A DNA stretch of 64,000 bases, taken from positions 62,001-126,000 of the forward strand of contig NZ_JACCEM010000005.1 in NCBI RefSeq assembly GCF_013416525.1, in the 5' to 3' direction. The stretch is from Parapusillimonas granuli. Lineage in GTDB: Bacteria > Pseudomonadota > Gammaproteobacteria > Burkholderiales > Burkholderiaceae_B. Numbering within the stretch: position 1 is the stretch's first letter; every line of letters begins with the position of its first letter. The notes beneath the pieces are model-generated. The model had not been told where the DNA came from. It made no database searches and saw only the letters and a program-made list of their open reading frames with translations. Position numbers and translations under genes: made by a program. Below, one piece after another: positions 23,940-32,799 of the stretch.

Positions 23940-24910
23940 TCTGGCTGTATGTTTGCATCACGGACAATTTTTTCGGCTCGTTGCATTTCTGTATGGAGCA
24001 GCTGCCTCAGGTCTTCGGCATTACCGACCATGGGTGCGGCATTGATCGCTTTTATTCTTTGCTCTGTCTCTGGATCTTTCAGCACAACAGCGAGTGCGCT
24101 TGAAAACTTATCGATCGCCGCCTGGGGCGTATTTGCAGGCGAAAACACTGCGACCCATGCGGAAAAGCTGAAATCGGGCAGACCCGATTCGGACACTGTA
24201 GGTAGTTCGGGCGCATTTTCAACTCGTTCCGGGCTTGTCACCCCTATGGCTTTGAGCCTGCCGGCGGCGATGTTGGGCAAGGCGGTGGCCACTGGCTCGC
24301 AAATGATATCCAGGCGGCCGCCTATCAAATCATTGAGCGCTTGCGGCGAGCTTTTATAGTTAATCATTTGCAAATCGACGCCCGCCATAGTTTTGAAGCT
24401 TTCCATACAAATCTTGGCGCCACTGGTGGCGGCACCATAGTTATACTTTCCGGGGCTGGCTTTTGCGAGCGCAATGAATTCCTTCAAGTTATTGGCCGGA
24501 ATATTGGGATTGATGACCAATACGTTGAAGAAGTCCTTCAAGGCTGTAGATACAGGAGCAAGATCATTGATGGGATGAAAGGGTAGATTCTTGCGTAAAT
24601 AGTAGTTGGCGGCAACGGTAGAGCTCGACCCCAGCACGTAGGTGTAGCCATCGGGAGCCGCCTTCGCTGCTGCATGCACGCCCATGGCACCTTCTGCGCC
24701 AGGACGATTTTCAATGACAACCGGTTGTCCAAGCTTTTCGCTAAGCTTTTCGGCGATCACGCGCGCGACCACATCCGTTGCGCCGCCCGCGCCTAAAGGC
24801 ACGATCAGCGAAATGGGTTTAGTTGGGTAGTCGGCAGTTGCTTGGCTTATACTCGTGGTGCAGGCTGCGATGACAAAAAAACACGTCAAAGCTATGCTCG
24901 ATTTCTTCAT
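23936..24910 (-). CDS. Bug-family solute-binding protein, possible lipoprotein
   Basis: ATG 24910 has AGGAG 7 bp upstream and yields 324 aa. The leader MKKSSIALTCFFVIAAC contains an I-A-A-C lipobox (C17), so membrane anchoring is possible; cleavage after ATA26 is the alternative. Then come DYPTKPISLIVPLGAGGATD, ENRPGAEGAMG and PDGYTYVLG, all diagnostic. It heads the minus-strand unit that continues into the SDR, CMD and amidohydrolase genes, and is divergent from the SDR gene at 25110. No permease genes accompany it. Its GC content is lower than that of most other Bug genes in the window, in keeping with the surrounding block. Confidence 0.9.
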   Translation of the reverse strand: MKKSSIALTCFFVIAACTTSISQATADYPTKPISLIVPLGAGGATDVVARVIAEKLSEKLGQPVVIENRPGAEGAMGVHAAAKAAPDGYTYVLGSSSTVAANYYLRKNLPFHPINDLAPVSTALKDFFNVLVINPNIPANNLKEFIALAKASPGKYNYGAATSGAKICMESFKTMAGVDLQMINYKSSPQALNDLIGGRLDIICEPVATALPNIAAGRLKAIGVTSPERVENAPELPTVSESGLPDFSFSAWVAVFSPANTPQAAIDKFSSALAVVLKDPETEQRIKAINAAPMVGNAEDLRQLLHTEMQRAEKIVRDANIQPE

Positions 24911-25055
24911 TATGTCTCCTGTACGCTCTCGCCGTTGTTCTTGGGCCATCGCTGGCGGCTGCACAATTATCCCGTGGCGAACTGCGCCATACAAGGATTC
25001 TCCCGCTGCGAAAAAATGAAAGGAGCTTTGCGTGCGGCGCGCGATATCCGACTCC

Positions 25056-25067
25056 ATACGGCTGTAT
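25056..25067. promoter_or_regulatory. Possible LysR-type box in divergent region
   Basis: ATAC-GGCT-GTAT lies in the 199-bp gap between the divergent Bug (24910) and SDR (25110) genes. The ATAC-N4-GTAT form suits a LysR-type binding box, and a LysR gene lies nearby at 25955. Too short to be sure. Confidence 0.25.
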
Positions 25068-25109
25068 ATTGTTCTCCTGATCTGTGTGTGAAGAAATCGA
25101 GGATTGCAG

Positions 25110-25883
25110 ATGTCTGACTCTAAGCTTGGTGTTGTGATCGGTGGCGCTAATGGCATAGGCGCTGCTTGCTGCGAGCTGATGGCCCAAAGGGGCTGGCGGG
25201 TTGTGGTGATCGATCTGGACGAAACGCAGGCCCGGCAGCTTGCGCGGAGCGTTGGAGGGGTCGGGATGGGTGCCGATATACGGGATTTGAAATCCTTGGA
25301 GAGCCTTGCCAACACCATAGAAAAGGACCTGGGGCCAGTCAGGTCGCTGGTGGTTTCCGCTGCCGCGTTTCAGGAGCGCCATTCTCCTGGTGACTTCCCC
25401 CTAGACCTGTTTCGCACTGTCATGCAGGTCAATGTTGAAGGCACTTTCAATGCTAACCGGGCATTCGGCGTCCGCATGGTAGAGTCGGGAGGAGGAAGCA
25501 TAGTCAACATTGCGTCCACGGTTGCACATGGCTCCTCCCCGTTGCATGCATATGGGCCAAGCAAGGCCGCAGTCGTTAACTTGACGCGTAATTTTGCAAG
25601 CCAATGGGGCCGCCATGGCATCAGGGTGAACTCTGTGTCCCCGGGGACGACTGAAGTGGCTCGTGTATTGCAACGGCCGCCCGGGCGCTACGCGTCCGAT
25701 GTTAAGGACCACATGGCGCTAGGCAGGCGAGTGCAGCCCAATGAGGTCGCGGAGGGAGTTGAATTCCTGGCGTCGGATAGGGCTTCCGCCATAACAGGCG
25801 TGGATCTATTGATCGATGCAGGTTGGCTGGCAGCCAGCACCTGGGGCCTCTATGGCGGTGTTCCCAAGCCGTCTGAAGACTAG
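25110..25883 (+). CDS. Short-chain dehydrogenase/reductase
   Basis: From ATG 25110 (GAGG upstream) the protein is 257 aa. It shows the Rossmann motif GGANGIGAACCELMA, D in GADIRD, SxxxxxYxxxK as IAST...YGPSKAAV, and PGTTEVAR. The ending DLLIDAGW is typical for classical SDRs. It is divergent from the Bug gene and followed 71 bp later by a LysR regulator on the same strand. Substrate unknown. Confidence 0.87.
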   Translation: MSDSKLGVVIGGANGIGAACCELMAQRGWRVVVIDLDETQARQLARSVGGVGMGADIRDLKSLESLANTIEKDLGPVRSLVVSAAAFQERHSPGDFPLDLFRTVMQVNVEGTFNANRAFGVRMVESGGGSIVNIASTVAHGSSPLHAYGPSKAAVVNLTRNFASQWGRHGIRVNSVSPGTTEVARVLQRPPGRYASDVKDHMALGRRVQPNEVAEGVEFLASDRASAITGVDLLIDAGWLAASTWGLYGGVPKPSED

Positions 25884-25954
25884 CCCAAATACGCTCTTTC
25901 TATCCGGAACCATTTGCTAGAATGGCTTAGGGTTTGGGTCGAAAGGTGGCGTTG

Positions 25955-26953
25955 ATGAATGAATTGGCGAGCATGCAGACTTTCATAAAGGTTGTCGAAA
26001 CAGGCAGCTTTTCAGCAGTGGCTCGCCATGGCGCTTCGGTCAGCTCAGTGGCAAGGCAGGTCAAAGCGCTGGAAGACGAATTGGGCATCAGGCTGCTTAA
26101 CCGCAGTACAAGAAGCCTGTCCTTAACCGAGCCTGGTCGTCTGTATTACGAAAGGGCGACTCAAATATTGCGCGATTTGGCCAACGCGAAGCTAGCAGCC
26201 AAGTCTTTCCAGGATAGCGTCAAGGGTGTGCTGCGCGTTTCGCTTCGCGTGTCATCGGGCGCAGCGATCATCCCCGCTTTGGCTCCGTTCTTCAAACGGT
26301 ACCCTGACTTGAAACTCGATATCTCTTTGAGCGATGAAAGATGCGATCTCATTGCCAATCAGATCGATGTCGCGGTGTGGATGGGCGTCATACCGGACGC
26401 CGATATCGTTGCTCGCCGCCTGAGTCCAAGCAGAAGAATAGTGTGTGGAGCGCCTTCGTACATTCAGAACCGTGGAATGCCAAAGATCCCGGACGACATT
26501 CGGTCTCATGACTGCATCGTGTATACCGCTCCGAAGTATGGAAACATCTGGGCTTTTACAAAGGATGGTAAAGAGCAGGAAATAGAAGTCGATGGTGTCA
26601 TTCGTTCAGATAACGCCATTGTGCTCAGGTCGTCAGCTGTTGCTGGCTTGGGCTTGATCGTGGTGCACGAGTGGATGGTCAGACCCCTGCTTGCCAATGG
26701 ACTTCTGGTGCGGGTGCTCGAAGATTACACTGTAAAGCCTATTGACACAGAAGCCGAGCTCTATGTCGTATATCCAAGTAGCCGCGGGCTTTCCCGTAAT
26801 GTCAGGGTGTTCGTCGATTATTTGCTGACCTTGTTCAACGGCTCGCAGGATCTTGGCACCATAGGGGTTGAGGATGCGAAGCCGGCAAGCTATTTTGGAG
26901 AGAAGGCGGCCCTCGTGCCCCCGTCCACCGGAAGTACGGTTCCGGTTACGTAG
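25955..26953 (+). CDS. LysR-family transcriptional regulator
   Basis: The 332-aa protein (ATG 25955 after AAGGTGG) has an N-terminal winged HTH, ELASMQTFIKVVETGSFSAV then ARHGASVSSVARQVKALE and RLLNRSTRSLSLTEPG, followed by a periplasmic-binding-like effector domain (about 95-300). It resembles the CrgA/DmlR branch of the family. Likely targets are the divergent Bug/SDR promoters at 24911-25109 and the SDR/Bug pair that follows. The 3' end overlaps the convergent SDR gene by 64 bp; the C-terminal 20 residues are low-conservation sequence. Confidence 0.9.
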   Translation: MNELASMQTFIKVVETGSFSAVARHGASVSSVARQVKALEDELGIRLLNRSTRSLSLTEPGRLYYERATQILRDLANAKLAAKSFQDSVKGVLRVSLRVSSGAAIIPALAPFFKRYPDLKLDISLSDERCDLIANQIDVAVWMGVIPDADIVARRLSPSRRIVCGAPSYIQNRGMPKIPDDIRSHDCIVYTAPKYGNIWAFTKDGKEQEIEVDGVIRSDNAIVLRSSAVAGLGLIVVHEWMVRPLLANGLLVRVLEDYTVKPIDTEAELYVVYPSSRGLSRNVRVFVDYLLTLFNGSQDLGTIGVEDAKPASYFGEKAALVPPSTGSTVPVT

Positions 26954-27657
26954 CATGAGCGCTCTCCCAGAAAAAACAAAATAACGTCCACCACGTCATC
27001 GGGTTCAGCTATTCTGCCCAAGGGTGACATGCCTGACGGCCGAAAGCTTGTGCCGATCCCCTCGGGGCCGGGCTGCTCGCAAATCATGGGTGTCGCGACA
27101 GTGCCAGGAGCTACGGCATTGACAAGTATATTGGCATCGGCAAGCTCGACGGCAAGAACTCCGACAAGCACATGAAGCGCAGCCTTGGATGCGGCATAGA
27201 AACCGGTGCCGACTTTGGGTCGGATTCCACTGATGGAACCAACAAAGACCACTCGTGCAGGATGTCCAGGCGTGCTTCCATTCTTGAGTAAAGGCACGGA
27301 GTACCGGGTGCTGAGCCAAGGACCTTTTATGTTGACGTTCATCATCATGTCGATATGCTCCGGTGGCTGATCCACCAGCCGGCCGGCGCGCAGAACGCCG
27401 GCCGAGCATATCAAGGCGTCGATTTTCTCTGTCTGGTTCTGAATCTGTTCAAACGCGGCTTGGGTGCTGGCAATGTCGGACACATTGCAGGCCAGATAGC
27501 TGAACATTTCCGCACGCATAAACAAAGGTGTTGCGCAATGCGGTGGGGGAGGATTGACGTCCAGAGACCATACCCGCCATCCATCTGCCAGAAGGCGCCT
27601 AGCGGTTTGCAATCCTATGCCCGATGAACCGCCCGTTACGACGGCTGTTTTTGACAT
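26890..27657 (-). CDS. Short-chain dehydrogenase/reductase
   Basis: The 255-aa SDR has VVTGGSSGIGLQTARRLL, a D in SLDVN, ICSAG (NNAG equivalent), VGSISG with the serine, and the catalytic YAASKAAL. The C-terminus VTGTVLPVDGGTRAAFSPK is typical. It lies 16 bp after the Bug gene at 27674-28642 on the same strand, so the pair is co-transcribed. Its tail overlaps the convergent LysR gene. Confidence 0.88.
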   Translation of the reverse strand: MSKTAVVTGGSSGIGLQTARRLLADGWRVWSLDVNPPPPHCATPLFMRAEMFSYLACNVSDIASTQAAFEQIQNQTEKIDALICSAGVLRAGRLVDQPPEHIDMMMNVNIKGPWLSTRYSVPLLKNGSTPGHPARVVFVGSISGIRPKVGTGFYAASKAALHVLVGVLAVELADANILVNAVAPGTVATPMICEQPGPEGIGTSFRPSGMSPLGRIAEPDDVVDVILFFLGERSCYVTGTVLPVDGGTRAAFSPK

Positions 27658-27673
27658 GTTCGGAAGGCCTTCT

Positions 27674-28642
27674 TTACTTTATGCGCTTTGCGACTTTGCC
27701 CCATGTAATCAGTTCCTGATCTATCCGTGACGTGAACTCCTGCGATGTTCCGGTCACGGGCCGGAAGTTCATTTCGACCGCACGCTGCTGCATTTCTGGG
27801 AGCGATGAAATATGATTGAATGCTTTATTCAATTTTTCTGTCACGCTTTGCGGCATACCCGCAGGTCCCAGGATCGCATAGAAAGCATAAACGCTCATTC
27901 CCTTGAGCTCAGAAATACTACCCTCTTCAAGAGTCGGCAGCTCGGGCAGAGACGCCAATCGCTCCTTTGCCGTTACGGCGATCCCTTTGATTTTTTCCGC
28001 CTTGATCAAAGGAGCGGCCGATGCCGGTACCGCCACGGCAAAATCTATATTGCCCGCCACCAGCTCACGCACGACATCTCCCGCGCTTTTGTAGGGAATA
28101 TGAGTCATCTGGATGCCAGTCAGACTTTGAATGTATTCGACCAGCAGGTGGCTGGGAGCGCCAGTGCCCGCCGATCCGAAATTGATCACATTGGGGTGGA
28201 CACGTGCATAATTGACGAGCTCGTCGACTGACTTGATGGGGAACTCGTTCTTTACCGCCAATACTGCATCTGCTTCAGCGATGACTCCGATATGAGTAAA
28301 GTCTTTTTTCGGATCATAGGGCATTTCGCGCATGAGCGGCGCCTGGATTACGCCGCCCGTGGTGGCCAGCCATAGAGAATATCCATCAGGAGGCGCCGTT
28401 TGAACCGTCCGCCCAGCTATTTGTTCATAGGCTCCGGACTTGTTTTCTACATATACTGGTGTATTCAGCAGCTTTTGCAGCTCCGCAGCGTATAGCCGTG
28501 CGATGCTATCGGCCCCGCCGCCAGGGCCAAAGCCTAGAACCAGCTTTATCGGTCTGGACGGATATGTTTGAGCGATGGACTCGGTGACTGCGAACACGGC
28601 ACCGCACGATAACGCGATTGCAAATAGGCCCTTGCTTAGCAT
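27674..28642 (-). CDS. Bug-family periplasmic solute-binding protein
   Basis: The 322-aa product begins MLSKGLFAIALSCGAVFAV with cleavage likely near SIA24-Q, then TYPSRPIKLVLGFGPGGGAD. The signature ENKSGAYEQIAG departs from the usual ENKPGA (P to S, extra bulky Y), which may reflect a distinct ligand pocket. PPDGYSLWL is normal. It begins the two-gene unit with the SDR downstream and is the right-hand end of the lower-GC block. Confidence 0.9.
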   Translation of the reverse strand: MLSKGLFAIALSCGAVFAVTESIAQTYPSRPIKLVLGFGPGGGADSIARLYAAELQKLLNTPVYVENKSGAYEQIAGRTVQTAPPDGYSLWLATTGGVIQAPLMREMPYDPKKDFTHIGVIAEADAVLAVKNEFPIKSVDELVNYARVHPNVINFGSAGTGAPSHLLVEYIQSLTGIQMTHIPYKSAGDVVRELVAGNIDFAVAVPASAAPLIKAEKIKGIAVTAKERLASLPELPTLEEGSISELKGMSVYAFYAILGPAGMPQSVTEKLNKAFNHISSLPEMQQRAVEMNFRPVTGTSQEFTSRIDQELITWGKVAKRIK

Positions 28643-28753
28643 GGCTTGTCTCCTTTTTGCGTCTCAGCATAAAGGATGGGCGGGACGATGGACAGCTGAG
28701 TGAATGGGAAGCTATTTTGCGGAGGATGCAAAGGTATCAGGAGGTTCGCAGGT

Positions 28754-30280
28754 TCAGGGCCGTCGAGGGCCGGGCCCCATAAGAGCGATCCCCCCCAACT
28801 CTGCATCCAGGGGAAACATGGGCCGTTCCAGATTCGTGTAGTTGAACTGCGAAAAGTCCGAGCCGCATACCCCGGGGCCGGCAACCATGACGATATGCTT
28901 GGCCAGGCTTCCGAAGCCCGCCAGGAAATGCTGCTTGGATTTGATCAGAATGAACTTCTTCGTTTCGGGCAGTATCCCGGCATGGGTGAAAATGCCGGCG
29001 TCGAAAGGCTCCTGGGGTTTCTCCGACACCAGGATCAGGATGCCGCCGGTGTCCAGCACCGCGGTACGGCCAAGGGACAGCCGCATGCCGGTGAACATGG
29101 GGCCTGTCACGGTATAGCGGCCGTCCGTGATGTTGACCACGGTGCCGGTTACCCGCAATGGCTTGCCGCGCAGGTTGACGGCCGGCATGTCTGTCTTGCC
29201 GCCCAGGTCTATCGTGCACTGCGCGCCCATGCCTGCGCTGATCAAGGCCTCGACCGAGGCGGGATCCCAGTAAGGTCCGGCGACCGCATCCGTCATGCCC
29301 AAGGCCATCATCTCGCGCAATACGCTCATTTCATCGGTCGTGCCGCCCGACGCGCAATTGTCGCCATGGTCCACCAGAAGCACCGGCCCATCCGGCAGGA
29401 GGGCGGCCCGGGCCAAGGTCTTTTCGAATGGGTCATATTCGGTGATGAAGTCCGCCCGGCGCCGCCACGCCATGTCGGCCAGTTCATCCAGCAGCTCGAC
29501 GGCGTCGGCCTGCTTGTTCTTGTCGGCGACGAGTACGATGGAGAGCCCGGTATACGGCGTGTCCGCCAAAGGGAAGCCGGCAAAGACGGATGCGTTCAGC
29601 ACGCGTCCGCTGCTTTCCGCCGCGCAGGCCTTGTCCATGATGTCTTTCATGGGCTGGCGCGACGGGGACTGATTCAGGATCTGCGTCAGCATGGGCAGGC
29701 GCCGCCACAGCAGAACGGGTTCGGCGCGCTTGTCCAGCATGGCGCGCAAGGTCCTGGCCGCGCGTTCGCCGGTCTGGTAGACATCGACGTGTGGATAGGT
29801 GCAGTAGCCGGTGACGACGTCGGCATGCCGTATGAACTCGGCGCTCAGGTTCGCATGGAAGTCCAGCGCGGCCACGATGGGCGTATCGGACTGTACGGCG
29901 CGCAGCCGGCGCAGCAATTCGCCTTCCGCGTCCAGGTAGCCCTCGGCCACCATGGCGCCATGCAGGTCCAGCAGTATGGCGTCGCAGCCCTTGGCGGCGC
30001 TTGCCACGATAGGCGCGACAATGGCCTCGAAGGCCGCACGCGTGACGATGCCGCTGGGCACGGCATTGGCATAGATTGCGAAATCGACTTCGGCGTTCAG
30101 TTCTTTCGCCAGGTCCAGATAGGCGGCGACGGCATTGTTGGTGCCTTGGCTTGCCCTGACGGCTTCGACGCCATGGCAGGGGCCTTCGCGCACCGACCCG
30201 CGGCTGAAGGACTGAAGCTCGGTGGGCTGGGTCGAAAACGTATTGGTTTCGTGCTTGAACAAGGCGAGAACGAAGCGCAT
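28754..30280 (-). CDS. M81-family metallopeptidase, MlrC (microcystinase C)-like
   Basis: The 508-aa protein has the M81 opening RFVLALFKHETNTFS and metal-site motifs LLDLHGAMV, ALDFHANLS and TYPHVDVYQTG, then the C-terminal MlrC_C domain (LVDHGDNCASGGTTDE). Characterised MlrC cleaves linear peptides from microcystin breakdown, but most family members are metal-dependent amidases/peptidases of unknown substrate, common in Burkholderiales next to transporters. It is the last gene of a minus-strand operon beginning with the Bug gene at 33774. A peptide- or amide-bond substrate for the whole operon is therefore plausible. Cytosolic: no leader seen. Confidence 0.9.
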   Translation of the reverse strand: MRFVLALFKHETNTFSTQPTELQSFSRGSVREGPCHGVEAVRASQGTNNAVAAYLDLAKELNAEVDFAIYANAVPSGIVTRAAFEAIVAPIVASAAKGCDAILLDLHGAMVAEGYLDAEGELLRRLRAVQSDTPIVAALDFHANLSAEFIRHADVVTGYCTYPHVDVYQTGERAARTLRAMLDKRAEPVLLWRRLPMLTQILNQSPSRQPMKDIMDKACAAESSGRVLNASVFAGFPLADTPYTGLSIVLVADKNKQADAVELLDELADMAWRRRADFITEYDPFEKTLARAALLPDGPVLLVDHGDNCASGGTTDEMSVLREMMALGMTDAVAGPYWDPASVEALISAGMGAQCTIDLGGKTDMPAVNLRGKPLRVTGTVVNITDGRYTVTGPMFTGMRLSLGRTAVLDTGGILILVSEKPQEPFDAGIFTHAGILPETKKFILIKSKQHFLAGFGSLAKHIVMVAGPGVCGSDFSQFNYTNLERPMFPLDAELGGIALMGPGPRRP

Positions 30281-30301
30281 CGCTGATACGGCGTCAGTAT
30301 G

Positions 30302-31135
30302 TCAGTATGCCGACCGGCCGCCGTCCGCCGGGATGGAAGCGCCGGTGATCATGCGGGATTCGTCGGACGCCAGGAACAAGGCGATGCCGGCGACGTCTTC
30401 GGGCTCGCCGAACCAATATGGGTAGGCCTTGATGGTGTCGTCGACTTTCATGGCGTCTTCGCTCTTGCCGGGCTGGCCGGGTATGCCGTATGTGTCGCGA
30501 ATGCGCTGGGTATTGATGCGGCCGCAGCAGATCGCGTTTGCCCGCACGCCGTGCTTGGCATACGCGCCCGCCAGGTTGCGGGTGACGGACACGATCGCGC
30601 CCTTGGCCGCCGAATAGATATGCGCCTTGCCGGAGCCGCGCAGCGCGGCGCCCGACGACATGTTGACGACGCTGCCGCCGCCGGACGCAATGATTTTGGG
30701 GATGGCGTATCGGCAGCCCAGCAGCGTGCCGCGCAGGTCGAGGTTCATGGTCTTGTCCCAGACGTCGAGCGGCACGTCGGTGACCAGCGAGTCTTCGGGC
30801 AGGGAACCGCCCGCCGTGTTGAACAGGCAGTGCAGTGCGCCGAAGCCGGCCACGACGTCGTCCACCAGTTGCCGGACGCTGCCGTCGCTGGTCACGTCCA
30901 CGGCAAACGCCTTGGCCTGGGTCGAATCTGGACAGATGGACGACGCAAGCGACTGCACCGCATCGAACCTGATGTCGGCCAGTGCGACCCGTGCGCCTTC
31001 GCGCGCGAACATCTTGGCGGCGCATTCGCCGATGCCGGTGCCGGCGCCGATGATCAGCGCGACTTTGCCAGCCAGGCGTCCGGGCCGGGATACGGTGTTT
31101 TCTTGATTGGAAGGCATTTCAGGGTTCTCGATCAA
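30302..31135 (-). CDS. Short-chain dehydrogenase/reductase
   Basis: The 277-aa SDR carries ALIIGAGTGIGECAAKMF, an acidic D in LADIRFD suggesting NAD preference, NTAGG, VVNMSSGAA and catalytic IYSAAKGAI. The start ATG overlaps the stop of the deacetylase gene by 4 bp (ATGA), so translation is coupled. It is followed 21 bp later by the M81 peptidase gene. Likely oxidises or reduces an intermediate of the operon pathway. Confidence 0.88.
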   Translation of the reverse strand: MIENPEMPSNQENTVSRPGRLAGKVALIIGAGTGIGECAAKMFAREGARVALADIRFDAVQSLASSICPDSTQAKAFAVDVTSDGSVRQLVDDVVAGFGALHCLFNTAGGSLPEDSLVTDVPLDVWDKTMNLDLRGTLLGCRYAIPKIIASGGGSVVNMSSGAALRGSGKAHIYSAAKGAIVSVTRNLAGAYAKHGVRANAICCGRINTQRIRDTYGIPGQPGKSEDAMKVDDTIKAYPYWFGEPEDVAGIALFLASDESRMITGASIPADGGRSAY

Positions 31136-31971
31136 GCGTGGAAGAGGGAACGTTCGTCGTACATGCGGGCGGCCTGTTCCAGCGTGATGAACTGCGCGCC
31201 TTTTTCTTGCAGCGACTTCAGAAGCTTATCCAGCATGATCATCCGGTGGCCGCGCCCGATCACGTACGGGTGGCAGGTGTAGGTCAAGATTCCCCAATCA
31301 CAGGTTTGCCGCATGTATTCGAAGTCGTTCACCCAGTTCTCCAGCACGCCCGAGGCATTCTGCAGCCCGGGCGCCAGCGATTGGCCCACCCTGAGGTATT
31401 CGAAATGCGGAAAGTCGTCGAGCGTCCAGCTGATGGGCAATTCGATGAGCGGCGTCGGTTTCCCGAACTGCATGGGTTCATCGACCGAGACCACGTCGCC
31501 CTGGCGCACGCGGTAGGGTTCATGGTCGTTGCCCATCATGCTGCTTTCATACAGGAAGCCATGGCGCAGCAAGAGCTCGACCGTGTACGTACTGAGGTCC
31601 CACGACGGCGAACGATAGCCGCGCGGAGCGGCGCCGGTCAGTTCGCGGATTTTTTCGATGCCGCGGATCAGGCCGTCTTCCTCTTGTTCCGGCGTCAGGT
31701 TGGCGGGAGGCACGTGCGTCCATCCGTGATGGCCGATTTCATGCCCGTAAGCGAGGATTTGTTCGCACTCCCTGGGGTAGGTGCCGATGACGACCCCTGG
31801 AATGAAGAACGATGCTTTTATGTCGTAGCGCTTCAGCAGGTCGAGTATGCGGGGAAGGGCGACGGCGCCGAACTCGCCGCGGGAAACGGGGGTGGGCGTG
31901 GTCAGGCCGCGCGCCACCAGCCCCGACATTGCATCGAAATCGAAGGTGATACAAGCGTAGTGCCGGTTCAT
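31132..31971 (-). CDS. NodB-fold polysaccharide deacetylase family protein (PuuE/PgdA-like)
   Basis: The 279-aa protein has the catalytic TFDFD start (D11, D13) and GHEIGHHGWTH (H82 and H86 as metal ligands), GYRSPSWDLS, and a C-terminal LTYTCHPYVIGRG with the conserved His. There is no signal peptide or membrane anchor, and the layout is that of the cytoplasmic subgroup that contains PuuE-type allantoinase, cyclic imide hydrolase and H. pylori PgdA rather than cell-wall deacetylases. A role in hydrolysing a small cyclic or N-acyl amide fits the catabolic operon better than cell-wall editing. It starts 1 bp after the alpha/beta hydrolase stop codon. Confidence 0.87.
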   Translation of the reverse strand: MNRHYACITFDFDAMSGLVARGLTTPTPVSRGEFGAVALPRILDLLKRYDIKASFFIPGVVIGTYPRECEQILAYGHEIGHHGWTHVPPANLTPEQEEDGLIRGIEKIRELTGAAPRGYRSPSWDLSTYTVELLLRHGFLYESSMMGNDHEPYRVRQGDVVSVDEPMQFGKPTPLIELPISWTLDDFPHFEYLRVGQSLAPGLQNASGVLENWVNDFEYMRQTCDWGILTYTCHPYVIGRGHRMIMLDKLLKSLQEKGAQFITLEQAARMYDERSLFHA

Positions 31972-31972
31972 G

Positions 31973-32770
31973 TCATGCCTTGCTTAGAAAATCCATCAGG
32001 TACTGAACGCAGCGCTGCGGGTAGCCGTCGCAAATGTTGTGCGCCGCAGTGTCTATGTATTGAAGCCGTGCGTTCGGAATCCGTTTCTGCATTTCGGCAT
32101 AGGCATCGGCGTGGCCGATGGATTCCTTGCCGGCCGCGACGATGAGCGTGGGGCACTGGATCTTGCCGAGTTCGTCCATGAAGTCGTGCGTGCACATATG
32201 CAGCACGAAGCGCGTAATGAAGGCCGGGTCGTTCGAGCCGGTTTGCTCGATGAACCATTGGACGAGCTCGGGATCGGCGGTGTCGTCGAACCGTTCGTGT
32301 ATGGTCTGGGCCAGGAATGGCTTGAGGCCGATTTCCTTTATCTTGGGAATCCAGGTGGGGGCATGGCTGTGCTTCAAGCCGGGCGTGGCGGCATAGAGGG
32401 CCAGCGTCCCGACTTGCTTCGGGTGCTGTATTGCCAGTTGCTGGGCGACATAGCCGCCGGCTGAGTTCCCGACCACGTGCACGCTGCCTTCGCCCGCCAG
32501 GTCGATCAGTTGAGAGGCGTCTTGCACCAGGAGGTCCAGCGAAAACGGGTCGCTTTCCGCGGGCATGCCGGAATTGCCATGGCCGCGCAGATCCATTCTG
32601 ATGACCCGGTACTTGTGCAGCAAAGTGGGCATCCAGCTGAACCAGCGCGTTGAATTGCCCATGGCGGGATGCAGCAGAAGAACCGTTTCCGGCTTGGCCC
32701 ATGGCGGCGTGAAATCATCGACGTGGTAGGCGATCTCCAGGCCGTCGTGTGATTTGAAGGTCGAGTGCAT
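31973..32770 (-). CDS. Alpha/beta hydrolase
   Basis: ATG 32770 gives 265 aa (MHSTFKSHDGLEIAY); the longer frame upstream runs through the Bug gene and is not used. Seen are the oxyanion region LLLHPAMGN, DLRGHG, the nucleophile elbow VVGNSAGGY (Ser in GxSxG), an Asp-containing PTLIVAAGKES strand and the catalytic His in AAHNICDG. It belongs with ester, lactone or C-C bond hydrolases such as 3-oxoadipate enol-lactonase-like enzymes. It follows the Bug gene by 29 bp and precedes the NodB-fold gene, so it likely opens or deacylates the transported compound. Confidence 0.88.
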   Translation of the reverse strand: MHSTFKSHDGLEIAYHVDDFTPPWAKPETVLLLHPAMGNSTRWFSWMPTLLHKYRVIRMDLRGHGNSGMPAESDPFSLDLLVQDASQLIDLAGEGSVHVVGNSAGGYVAQQLAIQHPKQVGTLALYAATPGLKHSHAPTWIPKIKEIGLKPFLAQTIHERFDDTADPELVQWFIEQTGSNDPAFITRFVLHMCTHDFMDELGKIQCPTLIVAAGKESIGHADAYAEMQKRIPNARLQYIDTAAHNICDGYPQRCVQYLMDFLSKA

Positions 32771-32799
32771 GTGGGGTCTGGTACCTTTGAAGCGATGAA

